Of a DNA stretch of 64,000 bases, positions 12,700 to 23,752 are shown in pieces; within the stretch, counting starts at the first letter, position 1; the number at the start of each line of letters is the position of its first letter. The notes beneath the pieces were generated by a model. The model did not search any database. It was not told the origin of the DNA and saw only the letters and a program-made list of their open reading frames with translations. The DNA is from Gnetum montanum (lineage: Eukaryota > Streptophyta > Gnetopsida > Gnetales > Gnetaceae): assembly GCA_015680685.1 (NCBI GenBank), contig MNCI01000177.1, positions 350,912-414,911 of the forward strand, in the 5' to 3' direction. Both the position numbers and the translations under genes were made by a program.

Positions 12700-13743
12700 G
12701 AGGGATTTTTTCGAATTTTTTCTCTACGACTTACGATTATGCGACCCTTGCTTTTATACCTATAACTCGCTCGCTGGTACTCCAATTTTCATTCCGTTTG
12801 AACCTACTTGAACCTAGAGTGTTCAACTTAGTCGTGGAGGAGGGGCACATGCCAAATAGTGCATAAAGTTTTTGAAATTCATCATCACCCAAAGGAAATA
12901 TTTAAGAGTAATTAGTTCTAAAATTAAGAATAAAATGTGTCAAAAACAATTTCATCCCCCTAGCTATACCATAAAATTAAATTTGGAAACCACCTAAGCA
13001 AAGAGGACTCAACATTGTAATCTTTCGAGGACATGTTCTTCCAATAATTAACATCACAGGGAAATAAAGTAGATCTATTAAGGCAAGCAGTAAGGTATAA
13101 CCTAACTTTGGCAACCTTACTAACAATTGGTCCCGTGTGATTGTAGATGACCCCAAAACATGGACAACAGGAAGGTCCTGCTCAAGGTGCAATTGTACGA
13201 TCTCGGAGAGGTGGAAGACAAGATCTTACCAGAAAACATGTAGAATAGGAGGAACAATCATTTAGTGTCCATCAAGAAGACCCTCCTACCATACGGTCTG
13301 GGTAGGTAGAAGCAAGAGATACCCTCTCTGAAAGTGATGCCTAGTACTTAGGGGAAACGTACCAATTTTGGCACAATAAAGAAGAAGATACCATGGTTAA
13401 CATTTTTGGTGTGACTATTCATTTCTCTATTCAAGCCATTTTGCAAGTATTAAACCTTCCAAATATAGGGCCAAAGGTTGCTTAGAACCAACTGGACACT
13501 TTCAGAACAGAGCAACTTAATAAATTGTTGATAGAGAATAAAAGGGTGGTGGAAGAAAAAGAGAAGGCTGACTGGGCTACCTCTATGGCACAAGTGCAAA
13601 CTTACACGCATTCCAAGGTACTCAAGGCCTTACAAGAGAAGAAACTCTAGGCCATACTTCAACACTATCAAATCCCAAGACCTGGAGCACAAGAAGAGGA
13701 AAAGACAGCTATGGAGGAGCAACCACCACTAGGAACTACATGA
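12700..13743 (+). pseudogene. Truncated downstream accessory ORF of element A
   Basis: The segment 12740-12850 matches the leader that precedes the accessory ORF in D and E (ATTTTCAT, GTTTGAACCTA, CTCAACTTAGTCGTGG-like words). From 13349 one frame reads YLGETYQFWHNKEEDTM, the most conserved phrase of this ORF. It then passes within about 90 codons into a Lys/Glu/Gln-rich coiled-coil-like tail and ends with EEQPPLGTT and TGA at 13741. In D and E several hundred residues separate these parts, so the middle is deleted here. The function is unknown. Confidence 0.6.
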
Positions 13744-13924
13744 GTTCCACAATTTTGTAATCATAAGATTTTCTTTTTTGTTGTGTCTCAATTTTGTTCT
13801 AACTCCACACTACGGCATGAATCCATTCTAGTCAGTCAATAATCCCATACCTATCCACTCTATAATCAATGGATCTTGTTCTCTCTATAACTCAAGGACG
13901 AGTTTTCATTCAGTCGTGGGGTTA

Positions 13925-14769
13925 TGATGAGTCATGAATTTACTAGCTGTGATATCACACCTGTGATATCACAGTGGTTGTGATATCACTACCGTGATAT
14001 CTCATGGGCCACGATATCGTGTCCTTATTGTTGTAATTTCTATAAATAAGAGGTGACTTTCCCAATTTTAGGCATCTAGTTTTAGTTCCTTAGCAAAGCT
14101 CTTACAGTTTTCCCCTTCTAGAGATAGAATAAGTGTCTACCCACAATGTGGTGATTGTAATTGTATGACATCCTTATTCGAGTGTGACGTACTTGGACAT
14201 GCACATGACTTGAAATAAAGATCGAGATTACTTCATCATTGCAGCATTCACTTAGTTTAATTATTTATTTATTTACTTGTTATTTACTACTTTCCTAATT
14301 AATCTTTCTCATCCTTACCTCCTAGAACGCAGAATGAGTACGACTTAATCACAAGCATTTAAGTGTGACTACTTGGTACCTAGTGGCATACCTAGGTCAT
14401 GCACTTGGTAATCCTAGTGGTAGTTGTGCACGAGGTCCAAGATGTGTATGGATGATTAAGGAACGGATGCTCATCGCACTTAGGCTAGTTTAGATTTTCT
14501 CTTACGTTTTCCTCCTAGCTTAGATTAGTTAATATTATTTTTCACTGCCTTCAGGAGTAGCATTTGATTAGGATCACATCATACACCTCATTCTGGACTA
14601 AACCATACATGACAAAGATAATACTAGTCCAGGTGGGAAGACAACGAATTATGATCTAAGGATAACTGTCTGGGTGCCACAACTAGTTTGTCTATGGAGT
14701 TCGACCAGATCATGCGTGAAAACACTCGTATTCATATGGTTGAGTCTAGGTGTATCTTACCACTCATCA
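13925..14769 (+). repeat. 3' LTR of element A
   Basis: The 845-bp LTR begins TGATGAG and ends CTCATCA at 14769, followed by the duplication AAAGT. The polypurine-like stretch GTGGGGTTA lies immediately upstream (13917-13924). Its U3 has five GATATC palindromes against six in the partner. Confidence 0.93.
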
Positions 14770-15670
14770 AAAGTAAACACTTTTTACTTCTCAAAGTTTT
14801 ATTTTTTAACTTTATCTATTTAATCAAAACATTTCCTAGAAATAATTTTAAATATTTATTAGAGGCCTTTATTTAAAATGCCTTTTAAGAGCCTTGGAGG
14901 ATTCAATTACAAGGTTGTCTTTACAATTTTTTCTAGGTAATGCCAAAACTAATTTCTAAAAGGGTTGGATTAGAAGTGTCTTTAAAAATATCTCTAAAGA
15001 AACACATTAGATGCATTTTAAAAAATGAGTGTAATTGGCTTATACTAGTTTCTAGAAGGATACCTTTAAAGCCATTTAGAAAGTAACCTTTTAAATCCCT
15101 TACAAAATATATTTAACTAGCTATAAAGCATATAGTTGGAAGGCCACATTCAAAGGAACTTTTATTATATGCCTCTATTTGTTTCTAAAAGGGTATTCCC
15201 TAAAAATTATTAGAGAAAATTTTACAAAAATCTTGTTAAAGAAACTTACTAGAACATTGTGAAGACATTTCACTCTGGTCTTCTAACTACAACTTAGGGG
15301 GAAATTAGACGTATTTCTCTAAAATGTTTCTAAAGGTAAGTTTTTAGGGTCTAGTAAAGGCTTTTTTTATTAAGAAACACTTCTAAAGGTGGCCTTGGGT
15401 TGTTTCATAATGAAACACTAACGGTCTCCCTAGATTGGCGCACTAGAAGCATTTTTTTTGAAATGCTTCTAAAAGATTATATTAAGGTGTTTCTTTTTAA
15501 TAAAATGCCTCTAACACTATCTTGTTAAGGTGATACAATTTAGAAACACCTCTAATGATGTTTTTCATTATAGTACATCTTGTAATATTTTAGGTACATT
15601 TGGATATATAACTTTCTATTATGTACTAAGCCTTTTTTTAAGGAAATTTTAAGGTATATTCACTATGACT
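14770..15670. repeat. Degenerate short-repeat region, possible CACTA-type transposon end
   Basis: Words such as TTTCTAAAAG, GCCTCTA and AAACACTTCTAAAGG recur at irregular intervals of some tens of bases from about 14880 to 15560, on a background without coding frames. At 15441 the sequence reads CACTAGAAGC, and 15445-15470 forms a perfect 10-bp inverted repeat (AGAAGCATTT / AAATGCTTCT) with a 6-nt loop. Subterminal repeats next to a CACTA end are typical of En/Spm transposons. I could not find the opposite end or a target duplication, so this stays tentative. Confidence 0.35.
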
Positions 15671-15679
15671 TCTTATTTC

Positions 15680-16049
15680 TAGATGTCATGACAATTAGTA
15701 AATATATGTAATATTCAACATTGTGCTTAAATAATACAACAAGAAAAATGAAAAATAAAATAAAGAGAATGCTCAATTAATTTATAAATAATGTATTTAG
15801 GTTATGCTTCTAAAATTCCTTAGGATTATCTTTCTTTAGCATCTATCCCATAGAGGCAATGTAGCATTGCCACTATAGTTAGACTTGTACCTAGCTAGAA
15901 GGATAGCTAGTCACCTTCCTCTCCTACTTTACTTAGCACCCATTACTCACCTTTACCAGTGCTACCACTTCATGCTAGTAAAACCTCTAATTCCTAGGTG
16001 AAAATACCTCAAGTCAAATCCTAAAAGATCACCTCAAAAAACATGCTCC
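15680..16049 (-). repeat. Truncated LTR copy of element C family
   Basis: From the word AAATATATGTAA to CTCAAGTCAAATCC this stretch follows the order of words in the 38664-39347 LTR (positions about 38750-39110), with many substitutions. The part of the LTR beyond that is missing and the next LTR copy starts directly at 16053. It is the most diverged of the three copies. Confidence 0.65.
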
Positions 16050-16172
16050 TTTTGATGTCCCATCCCTAAATGTCATGAAAAATGTCAAATATACATTATA
16101 TTAGACATTAAGTGTAAGAAGAAAATATGCCAAATGTCAAATATATGTAACATTTGACATTATGTGTAAAGG

Positions 16173-17028
16173 TGATGAGTGGCGAGGTATCCCTACATTC
16201 AACCATACTAATACAAGCATAGCACGCGTGATCCGGTCGAACTCCGTAGACTAAGTGCCTACACGCCTCATGGAACACTTAAGGTTAATTATTCATTCTC
16301 TTCCTAGACTTACTTATAGTTGTCATGGTGTATGGTTAAGTAAGTCTAAGGTATATGACTTTTATATCTTTTCTGGTTTATCTCCTATGCTATTGAGGTG
16401 AAGGGTGAAGAGACTAACTGGATAACTTTAACTAACTAACTAAGCCTTAATTAACCTAGCATCAGCATCCATTCCCACTTACCGTTCACACCCTGAACCT
16501 ATGCAACCTTGGTTACCAAATGCTAGTTGTTGCTGGGATCACCAAGTGTAACGCATGTGCTCGAAGTGGTCATACTGAGCAACTTAACTAGGAGAGAAGG
16601 GTTGAGAGAGATTTAATGAACTAATAAAGCATTGAAATAAAGAATAATAAATAACAGTAAATAAAATCCTAATTAGCCTATACATGCACTGCAATGTTTA
16701 TCCAAGAAGTTTGTATTTATTACCGTATGCAAACTTGTGTTTAGGTACAATATTTGCGTGAATAAAGATCCGTTCACTCTGGAGTTCCTACTACAGGCAC
16801 ATGGAAATTAATCTATCTCTGGAGGGGAAAAACTACAAGATTTTTACTACAGTCTAGGCCAAGATGAGAAACAAGGAAGATTTTCCTCTTATTTATAGAC
16901 TTGCCAATGCACCACGATATTGTGTATGCGATATTGTGGGGGATGACCCAATATCATGTACGCAATATCGCATATGCGATATCACGTGGGATGCGATATC
17001 ATGGCCCATGCAATATCACGTCCTGTCA
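16173..17028 (-). repeat. 3' LTR of element B
   Basis: On the minus strand it begins TGACAGGACG after the polypurine tract and ends CTCATCA at 16173. The U3 array (about 16915-17022) has seven GATATC/AATATC-type words, upstream of CTATAAATAAGAGG. The 5' LTR has five words, so the array changed length in one of the two copies after insertion. Confidence 0.92.
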
Positions 17029-19070
17029 TACCCCCATGAATAAATGAAAAATCGTCCTCAAGTTCCTTACAATAATATTTGGAAGGTATGGGATTATTGA
17101 CTCAAATGGAACTAATGGGATGACATGTGAACGAATCATCATTACAGAACAAGACAAAACTGGTGTTCATGACAACAAGAGTGAACACCTTATACATTTG
17201 ACATCAAGCCTTATTTGGTAGCTGAGAGAGAAGAGAGAAGAGAAAAGAACTTTGCAGCTGCTAATGCCAAGATTGCACCTTTCATTGTCCATCCGTAAGC
17301 GCATCATCGATCTTGTTCCTTGCATAGCTGCTTCCATACTGATCCATTCCAAGTGTTCCCTCCAGATCCAATCTGTTGTTTCCTAATTACCATATGCACA
17401 TACAACATAGTCTTATATTAGCAAGGGTAAATGAATCATCATGTAAATGATACCTTGCTTCGGTAAAAGGTCCATTGGCTGGGTTGTGGTATGGCTGATA
17501 GCAGATCTGGAGATATATTAATGATGACTACTAAAGTTGTAGGGGTTAAGAGAGATTCAAAAAAATTGGGCCCCATACCCCCATGACTAATCATGAACCT
17601 CTGGTAGCGAGAGAATGGAAAACAAAAATGAACAAGAAAGATAGAGAAAAAGAGACAACTATTACGTTGATCAAGTGGATGTCAAGATGGACATGAACAA
17701 AATAAGGTAGATTGCAAAAAATTTAAGGGAAATAATTTAACGAATGCACCAAATGGGAATGACAGTGGGTCCTCCCCAAAGCAAGCTCATGCCCTTAATT
17801 CTCTAACAAACCCACATTTGAAGAGTCTGTAGGCTCTGGGAATGTCCTTTGGAACAAGAGTTAAAGTCTTAATCGCAAGAATTTACCAAAAAGAAAATAA
17901 TGCATCAACCAAAATATACACTAATGATACAGCTGGTAATGAGGTGAATAATGGAGAGAAGGATGGAGGGAAGAGAATGGAATGGAATCCTAAGAACAAG
18001 ATGGTGTACAGCCCCTTATGTATTTCATGATCAATGTAACTTGGTAAATCTCATTCCAACTCTAGCCTCAAAAAAACCACATCCAGTGACTTCACATCAA
18101 TGCATTTGGCCAATCCATCCTCTTGAATAACAAGAATGTCATCCCCAAGAGCCACCACCATTTTGACAAAATGAAGGAGGAGAGAGAATGGAAAGTGAGA
18201 AGGGCCTTAGTTAGAGGAAACATTTTTATTTTAGTTCCATAACCAGTGTTTATAGCCCAAGGGATTATTCTGTCTAAGGGGTGTGCTTTGAATTCTCACT
18301 TTGTTTTTTTCTTGTTGTTTTTTTTCTTTTTTTATTTTATGTGTTTATGTGTGAGAACCACACCATGCAAAAACTTCTTATTTTTATTGACTTAGCTTCT
18401 CGATAATTGGGTAACATCGAAACGGTAAGAAAACTCAAGAAGAAAACATCCAAGCACCCAAGAGAATGGCCAAAACAAAAGCATCAAGTTCCCTCTTAGT
18501 TTGAGAAGTGCCCAGTCACCGATTTGTTAATGTTCTTATTAGAAAGGGACTATATATTTCCAAGCCAAGAGAGACCATAGACTTTTGTGGATAAATGGAT
18601 GAAGTGGACTCATTGTCTGTCATATCAAAAGAAACATACCTTAGTATCAACATCATAAGTTAAAGGTAAAAACCAAACATTAGTAATGAAATAGAAAAAT
18701 AGTTCATACCATCATGAAGAACATTTATTGGGTGACAAACTCACAAGATGGATAAAACACACACACAAACACACACACAAAATGAAAAAGTATAATGATG
18801 TTGTAAAACAAAAATGTGTAAAATAAAAATATGTAAAACAAAAACTGTAAAAAAAACGTGTAAAACAAAAAATGTGCAAAAAGAATATGTAAAACAAAAA
18901 TGTGTAAGACAAAAACGTGTAAAACAAAAATGTGTAAAACAAAAACGTGTAAAAAAAAATAAAAAGAACTGAGGGCCTCAAATGATTAGCATAGGTGGCC
19001 ATCTCCCCCATGACTGAATTGCAAGGGAGAGATTCGACATAACGAATGTCTATTTGAATTTCATAAAAGT
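17029..19070 (-). other. 3' non-coding domain of element B
   Basis: There is no domain-bearing frame. It carries block 2 (TGCTTTGGGGAGGACCCACTG) at about 17763-17797 and block 1 at about 18575-18616. Next to the former coding region is an A/T-rich minisatellite at about 18800-18955 with a 15-16-bp unit resembling GTGTAAAACAAAAAT. A CA-rich microsatellite lies at 18753-18780. The minus-strand open frame 18712-19011 is only the translation of this repeat (Phe/Tyr/Leu-rich). Confidence 0.7.
18800..18955. repeat. Minisatellite, about 15-16-bp unit
   Basis: Roughly eight to nine units built on TGTAAAACAAAAAYG stand in tandem. Comparable but more diverged A/T-rich repeats occupy the same place in D (about 30960-31130) and E (about 46440-46550), and T-rich tracts do so in A and F. 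Confidence 0.75.
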
Positions 19071-19099
19071 GCCCAACTTCTCCCCATTGATGTTCTTAG

Positions 19100-19885
19100 A
19101 TTAAGGGATGAAAGTCGGTGGTGCTCATACTCCAATGTATCTATGCCTTTATCATTGGCATGAGTTTTTCCCCTAGTTTGTTCCATGCATATTGGGTTGC
19201 TCTTTCGACTAGCTGTCAACCACAAGGTGTCCACTTGTTATGTGGTTGCTACATACAGGCACCTTTGAATTTGTGTTTCTTGAGCATACCAGTTACATGG
19301 AAGAGATGCTAAGCATTCCTCCATGTCATCAGCCTCTAAGTCACTATATGTGATGCACAGAACTTTCTTCTTCTTGATCTTTCCATAAATTTTTTCCTTT
19401 AATATCTCCAAGGAAATACCATGGATCCCTAGGTACGCATCTATTGTACTTAGCCATGGCCTTCCCATTATAATTGGGAAGCCCTCGTTATTACTATTGA
19501 TTTCTATCACTAGGAAGTTAGCTAGGTAAGACCACCCACATGCAGTGGTAATGATGTCCTCCACCAATCCTAAGGGAATGGTGATGGACTGGTCAACCAG
19601 CTCAAGTTGGATATTTCTCTTCTTAAGTTGGGGCAGGTTCCACGCTTGATACATTTCTTGTGAGATTAAGTTGAATTTGGAACTTTAGTCAAGAAGGGCC
19701 TTATGTGGTTCATTCTCAGTGACTTGTAAATATATTAAGGGGCTTCCAGGATCAAAGAGTTTCCTAGGAAGGTGGCCTACCTTGATCCAGTTAGTTACAG
19801 TATGTGTTAACATAACCATATGTGTGAAGCTCTGTTGTTGGATGGAAGGGATTTCCAAATTCTTGGATGGTGGAGGAGTATGCAT
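19100..19885 (-). pseudogene. Retropepsin-like protease of element B plus pre-RT linker
   Basis: On the minus strand the frame from 19885 reads HMVMLTHTVTNWIKVGHL and then FDPGSPLIYLQV. The active-site strand lies at about 19660-19695 and reads ALLD-stop-SS, followed by NLISQEMYQAWNLPQLKKRN. The second conserved strand, FPIIMGRPWLSTIDAYLG, is at about 19430-19490. This matches the gypsy-type aspartic protease that follows gag. The residue after the catalytic Asp is a stop (TAA where F has TCA). The linker (QRCLYVATT, then WLTA) is also recognisable in F. The frame then breaks off before any reverse transcriptase. Confidence 0.8.
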
Positions 19886-19889
19886 GGAC

Positions 19890-22331
19890 TCAACGGCTTG
19901 TTGTTTTGAGAGCTTTTTGGGCTTTTGGTTCTGAAGAAAGGCCTTCTCTTCTTGCGGTTGTCAAAACTAGTAGTAGGTTGAATGTTTACAGCTCTCACGA
20001 TGTTATGTTGTTGCGGTTGAGTGGGGAGTTCCCCTTGCATTGTTGAAGCAAGTGGTAGTGGAACTACTGACAGAAGAGTGGCAGATGGATTTGGAGGATG
20101 GGATGAATGTGGAGTATCTCCTGAAGGAGAAGGAGTCCTCCTAAAGTACTCCTGAACTTGATAGTGACGTTGGGAAGTTGTGTGATCCATAGAGTCACTT
20201 GGAGAAACCAGCTGTTGTACATAATAGCAATTAGGATCAGGTTGTTGGTAAGGGTATTGCTAGCTAGGTGGTGGCAACCCCCATGATTGTTGGTGTTGCC
20301 ACTACTGATGTTGCCCAATGGGTTGTGGTGGAGTTCCACTTGGATAGTACATTAACAATTGGTGGAACTGCCTTGGGTTACCTTGGGGATAAGGTAACCT
20401 TCAGGGTGTTTGCTGTTTGTTAACTCTCAGGTTAAGTGCATACATCCCAGACTCTTGTAGATGTGATATAATTGGACAACATCCCTTAGGATGGTCATAT
20501 TGGTAGATCTCACATCCACCATCATTGTTTGTGTCAAAATCCACAATGTCATCAGAGATAGTTATTTTCCCATTACCATTATTACGTGCATGGCTTGCAT
20601 CTCTCCTATTTTTATTATCAGAGTCACTACCTCATTCCACCTTCGACTCCTCTACAATTTTTAGGATAGTTTCAAGTCTAGAGTCTAAGGAATCCCACAA
20701 TTGATCCACCTTGGCTGACACTTTGGTTGTTAACTTCTGGAGTGGCAAGGTTTTTCTGTTCACCAACTCTTCGGGTGGTGACTCATCCTCTTCATCACAA
20801 AATCTTACTCCCTTCTTTCGAAGGGAAGGATCACGATTGTATTCTTCCATACTCTCTCTTTTCCATATCTCCCTTTCTTCTTTGGTTACTTTCTCTAATA
20901 AGTGATGAATTTCATTGGATCTAGGTTCTGATAGTATCCCTTGGGCATAAGTCCCAAGGGTTCTCCTAGTTTCATACCTTAGCCCATCTACGAGGTGGCA
21001 GAGTTGATCCAGCTATACATAACTATGCCCTTGGCAACGATGTAGCAATGTGTAGTATTAGCCCATGGTAGCATCCAAGGGTTCATGATTACATTGTTTC
21101 CATCCTTGGATCTGTTATGCAAGTTAGACACTTTAGAGTATGTTTGGAATTTGTCATTGAACAATTCTAACATCGTACTCCATCTCCAAATGGTTTTCGG
21201 TTCTAAGGACCAGTACCAACTCTCTGCTTCCTTTGTGAGTATCCTAGGAAACAACTTTAGTTTTTGCCACTTATTCTCTATGTTTTACAAGGTGCAGGCA
21301 TCGTGGAGTTCTTGTAAATGATTCTGCGGATCAGCATTGTATCCCCCTTCGAAGTCTGGAATATTATTCATGTCTAATCGCTTGATCCAGCTATCTTTTT
21401 GATGCCTTGTTAGTATCCTAACTACCTTTTTTATATCTAGCATACTTCAAGTAGCAAGTAGGGGCTCGTCATGATCATCTCTTTCATGATATCTATGATG
21501 TCTACGTTGTTCCCTACTTTCCCTTCATTCATGTCCTTTTCCTTGCTCTCGACTCTCTCGTTGAGGTCTCTCATTTCATCTACCTCTATCCTCATCATTA
21601 TGCTCTTGATGGCTGGGCCCAGATGTGGAAGGAGAGGGTGAGTGATGTGATGAAGGGGAAGAATAAGGAGAACCATCACCATGACAATGCTTCTTACCTT
21701 CTCTTCTATGACTACGGCCCCAATCATGATGATGATCTAAGTGCCCATCCTTATCATGTGTTATTGTTCCCTCAGTGAACAATTGGCATTCATGGGGATC
21801 AGAACTAGGGCTGTGTATCATGGAGAGTAGGTTCTGATACCCCACCTCCTCACCATCATTAGGAGGGGGAACATCATTGGATGGAGAACCCATTATAATG
21901 GGTTCATCATCTCTGATTTCACTTAGGACGTGCGGGACCCCTTTTTCCTTCAATAGTGTATGATGGCTCTCCTGTCATGAGTCCATGATACATTGTGTAG
22001 TTGTGAGATGATAATCCCTTGTATCAAAATCACCTATAACATATTCAGCATAGAGCTATGTCATGTCGATCTGTGCAAGAGCATGGAGAAGCATGTTTTG
22101 GACTGACTGATCTAGGGGTAACACTATGTTACCTTGCAAGTATCTCCATTGCAGCTATTTGTCTTGATAGAGGATAAAGGTAAAATCTAGTATATACTCA
22201 TCGATGTGGGTATATACCACTTGGTATTGTTGAGGAACTAGTGGATTTTGGTTATGTATTTTAGACTACCAACTGTCTCTTGTATTATCCCTAGGTGGTG
22301 TAATGCTCTTGTAGGAAGAAGAAGAAGACAT
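19890..22331 (-). pseudogene. gag of element B
   Basis: The probable start is ATG at 22331 (MSSSSYKSITPPRDNTR). The N-terminal part contains DFTFILYQDK and GNIVLPLDQSVQNMLLHAL, which also occurs in D and F but not in A or E. A Ser/His/Asp-rich spacer (about 21953-21576) follows. The capsid-like core (WYWSLEPKTIWRWSTMLELF) lies near 21180. The zinc knuckle at 20476-20514 reads CEIYQYDHPKGCC, with the second Cys changed to Tyr. A Pro/Gln-rich tail extends to about 19900. Several stops and frameshifts are present. Confidence 0.82.
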
Positions 22332-22454
22332 TGTGTCTTATCAGTGTGCTATTTAACTATTATATAATTTTTTGTTTAATTAACCCTAAGGTTTTCTTAA
22401 GCTCCCAATGATGTGAGTGATTGCCTATGTTCTACTTAGCACACAAACACTTAC

Positions 22455-22473
22455 TCCCCGACAATGGTGCCAA
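22455..22473 (-). promoter_or_regulatory. Primer binding site of element B (tRNA-Asp type)
   Basis: On the minus strand TGGCACCATTGTCGGGGAG follows the 5' LTR. It matches the tRNA-Asp complement with a few transition-type differences. Confidence 0.85.
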
Positions 22474-23298
22474 TGATGAGTGGTAAGGTACCCCTACACT
22501 CAACTATATGAATACGAGCGTAGCATGTGTGATCTGGTCAACTGTACAGACTAAGTGCCTACACGCCTCATGGAACACTTAAGGTTAATCATTCGTTGTC
22601 TTCCTATACTTACTTATAGTTGTCATGGTGTATGGTTAAGTAAGTAGAAGGTATATGATTTTTATATCTTTTCTGGTTTATCTCCTATGCTATTGAGGTG
22701 AAGGGTGAAGAGACTAACTAACTAACTTTAACTAACTAACTAAGCCTTAATTAACCTAGCATCAGAATCCATTCCCACTTACAATTCACACCCTAAACCA
22801 ATGCAACCTTGGTTACAAAACACTAGTCGTTGCTAGGATCACCAAGCGTAATGCACATGCTCGAAGCGGTCGTACTAAGGCACTTAACTAGGAGAGAAGG
22901 GTTGAGAGAGATTTAATGAACTAATAAAGCATTGAAATAATGAATAATAAATAATAGTAAATAAAATTCTAATTAGCCTATTCCATGCACTGCAAGGTTT
23001 ATCCAAGAATTTCTTCTTTATTGCCGTACACAAACTTGTGTTCAGGTACAATATTTGCGTGAATAAAGATCTGTTCACTCTGGAGTTCCTACTATAGGCA
23101 CATGGAAATTAATCTATCTTTGAAGGGGAAAAATTTCTAGATTTTCACTATGGTCTAGGCCTAGATGAGAAACAAGGAAGAGCTACCTCTTATTTATAGA
23201 CTTGGCAACGCACTGCAATATCATGTAGGCGATATCGCGAGGGATGACGCGATATCACATACGTGATATCACGGCCCATGCGATATTGTGTTCCATCA
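22474..23298 (-). repeat. 5' LTR of element B
   Basis: The 825-bp LTR begins TGATGGAACAC and ends CTCATCA on the minus strand. The U3 has five GATATC-type words. The hairpin with AATAAAG near 23010-23075 has the stem TCTTTATT. Confidence 0.92.
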
Positions 23299-23752
23299 AA
23301 AGGAAATAATAGGAAAAATGCAAAAGGAGAAAAAAATTGTTTATTAATGTGAACTACTATTTTTGGATCATTCTGTAAGAGTGTTCCATGGGGTTTTCTT
23401 CCTTCAATATTTATACCCTTACAAGCAATCTAGCACTACCACCATGATTAGGCATATAACCTGGCTAGAAGGAATGGCCAATCCACTTCCTATCTCACTT
23501 CACCTAGCTCTTGTGAATTACTTGTACCAGCTCTTCCACTCCATGCTAGCATGACCTCTAAGCCTAGGTATAAATGCCTTAGGTCAAACCCCCAAATGTC
23601 ATCACAAGGGACATGTCCATTATTACAATGCACCCTTTGAGGTCTCAATTACAACTACCCTTTTGGGTCTTATTATGATAATAATAACATTTTTTATGAA
23701 GAGGCACCATCTTCATTATGTAGTAGCATCATTTAGAAATGGGGATGTGATA

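Larger units (their letters stand above)
6980..14769 (+). mobile_element. Element A: gag-only Ty3/gypsy-type retrotransposon with downstream ORF remnant
   Basis: This is a complete LTR-bounded element of 7.8 kb. The LTRs (865 and 845 bp) begin TGATGAG and end CTCATCA, and the 5-bp target duplication AAAGT is perfect (6975-6979 and 14770-14774). A tRNA-Asp primer site follows the 5' LTR. Inside are a broken gag, a T-rich tract, two conserved non-coding blocks and a truncated accessory ORF. No protease, reverse transcriptase or integrase is visible, so it could only have moved with proteins from another element. This is the structure described as TR-GAG or non-autonomous gag-bearing elements. 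A solo LTR of the same family is inserted in gag. Confidence 0.93.
16173..23298 (-). mobile_element. Element B: gag-protease Ty3/gypsy-type retrotransposon
   Basis: A 7.1-kb element on the minus strand with LTRs at 22474-23298 (5', 825 bp) and 16173-17028 (3', 856 bp), and the perfect duplication AAAGG (16168-16172, 23299-23303). On the minus strand the order is 5' LTR, tRNA-Asp primer site, gag, protease, a 3' non-coding domain, the polypurine tract TTCATGGGGGTA and the 3' LTR. Reverse transcriptase, RNase H and integrase are absent. The protein frame runs past the protease into the pre-RT linker and then joins directly to the sequence found after integrase in F. There is no accessory ORF. 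Confidence 0.93.
16053..23752 (-). repeat. LTR of element C1, split by insertion of element B
   Basis: Joining 16053-16172 to 23304-23752 (skipping B and one copy of its 5-bp duplication) gives about 569 bp. It aligns along its whole length with 38664-39236. The uninterrupted copy at 38664 shows the empty site (CCATAAAGGAAATAAC), which confirms both the insertion point and the duplication AAAGG. On the minus strand a purine-rich stretch (CCTAAGGAAGGTAGAT) precedes it, as expected for the 3' LTR of a minus-strand element. Confidence 0.8.

Noticed and set aside
18712-19011. Phe/Tyr/Leu-rich minus-strand frame resembling a transmembrane repeat protein
   Set aside because: It is the translation of the 15-16-bp minisatellite in the non-coding domain of element B.
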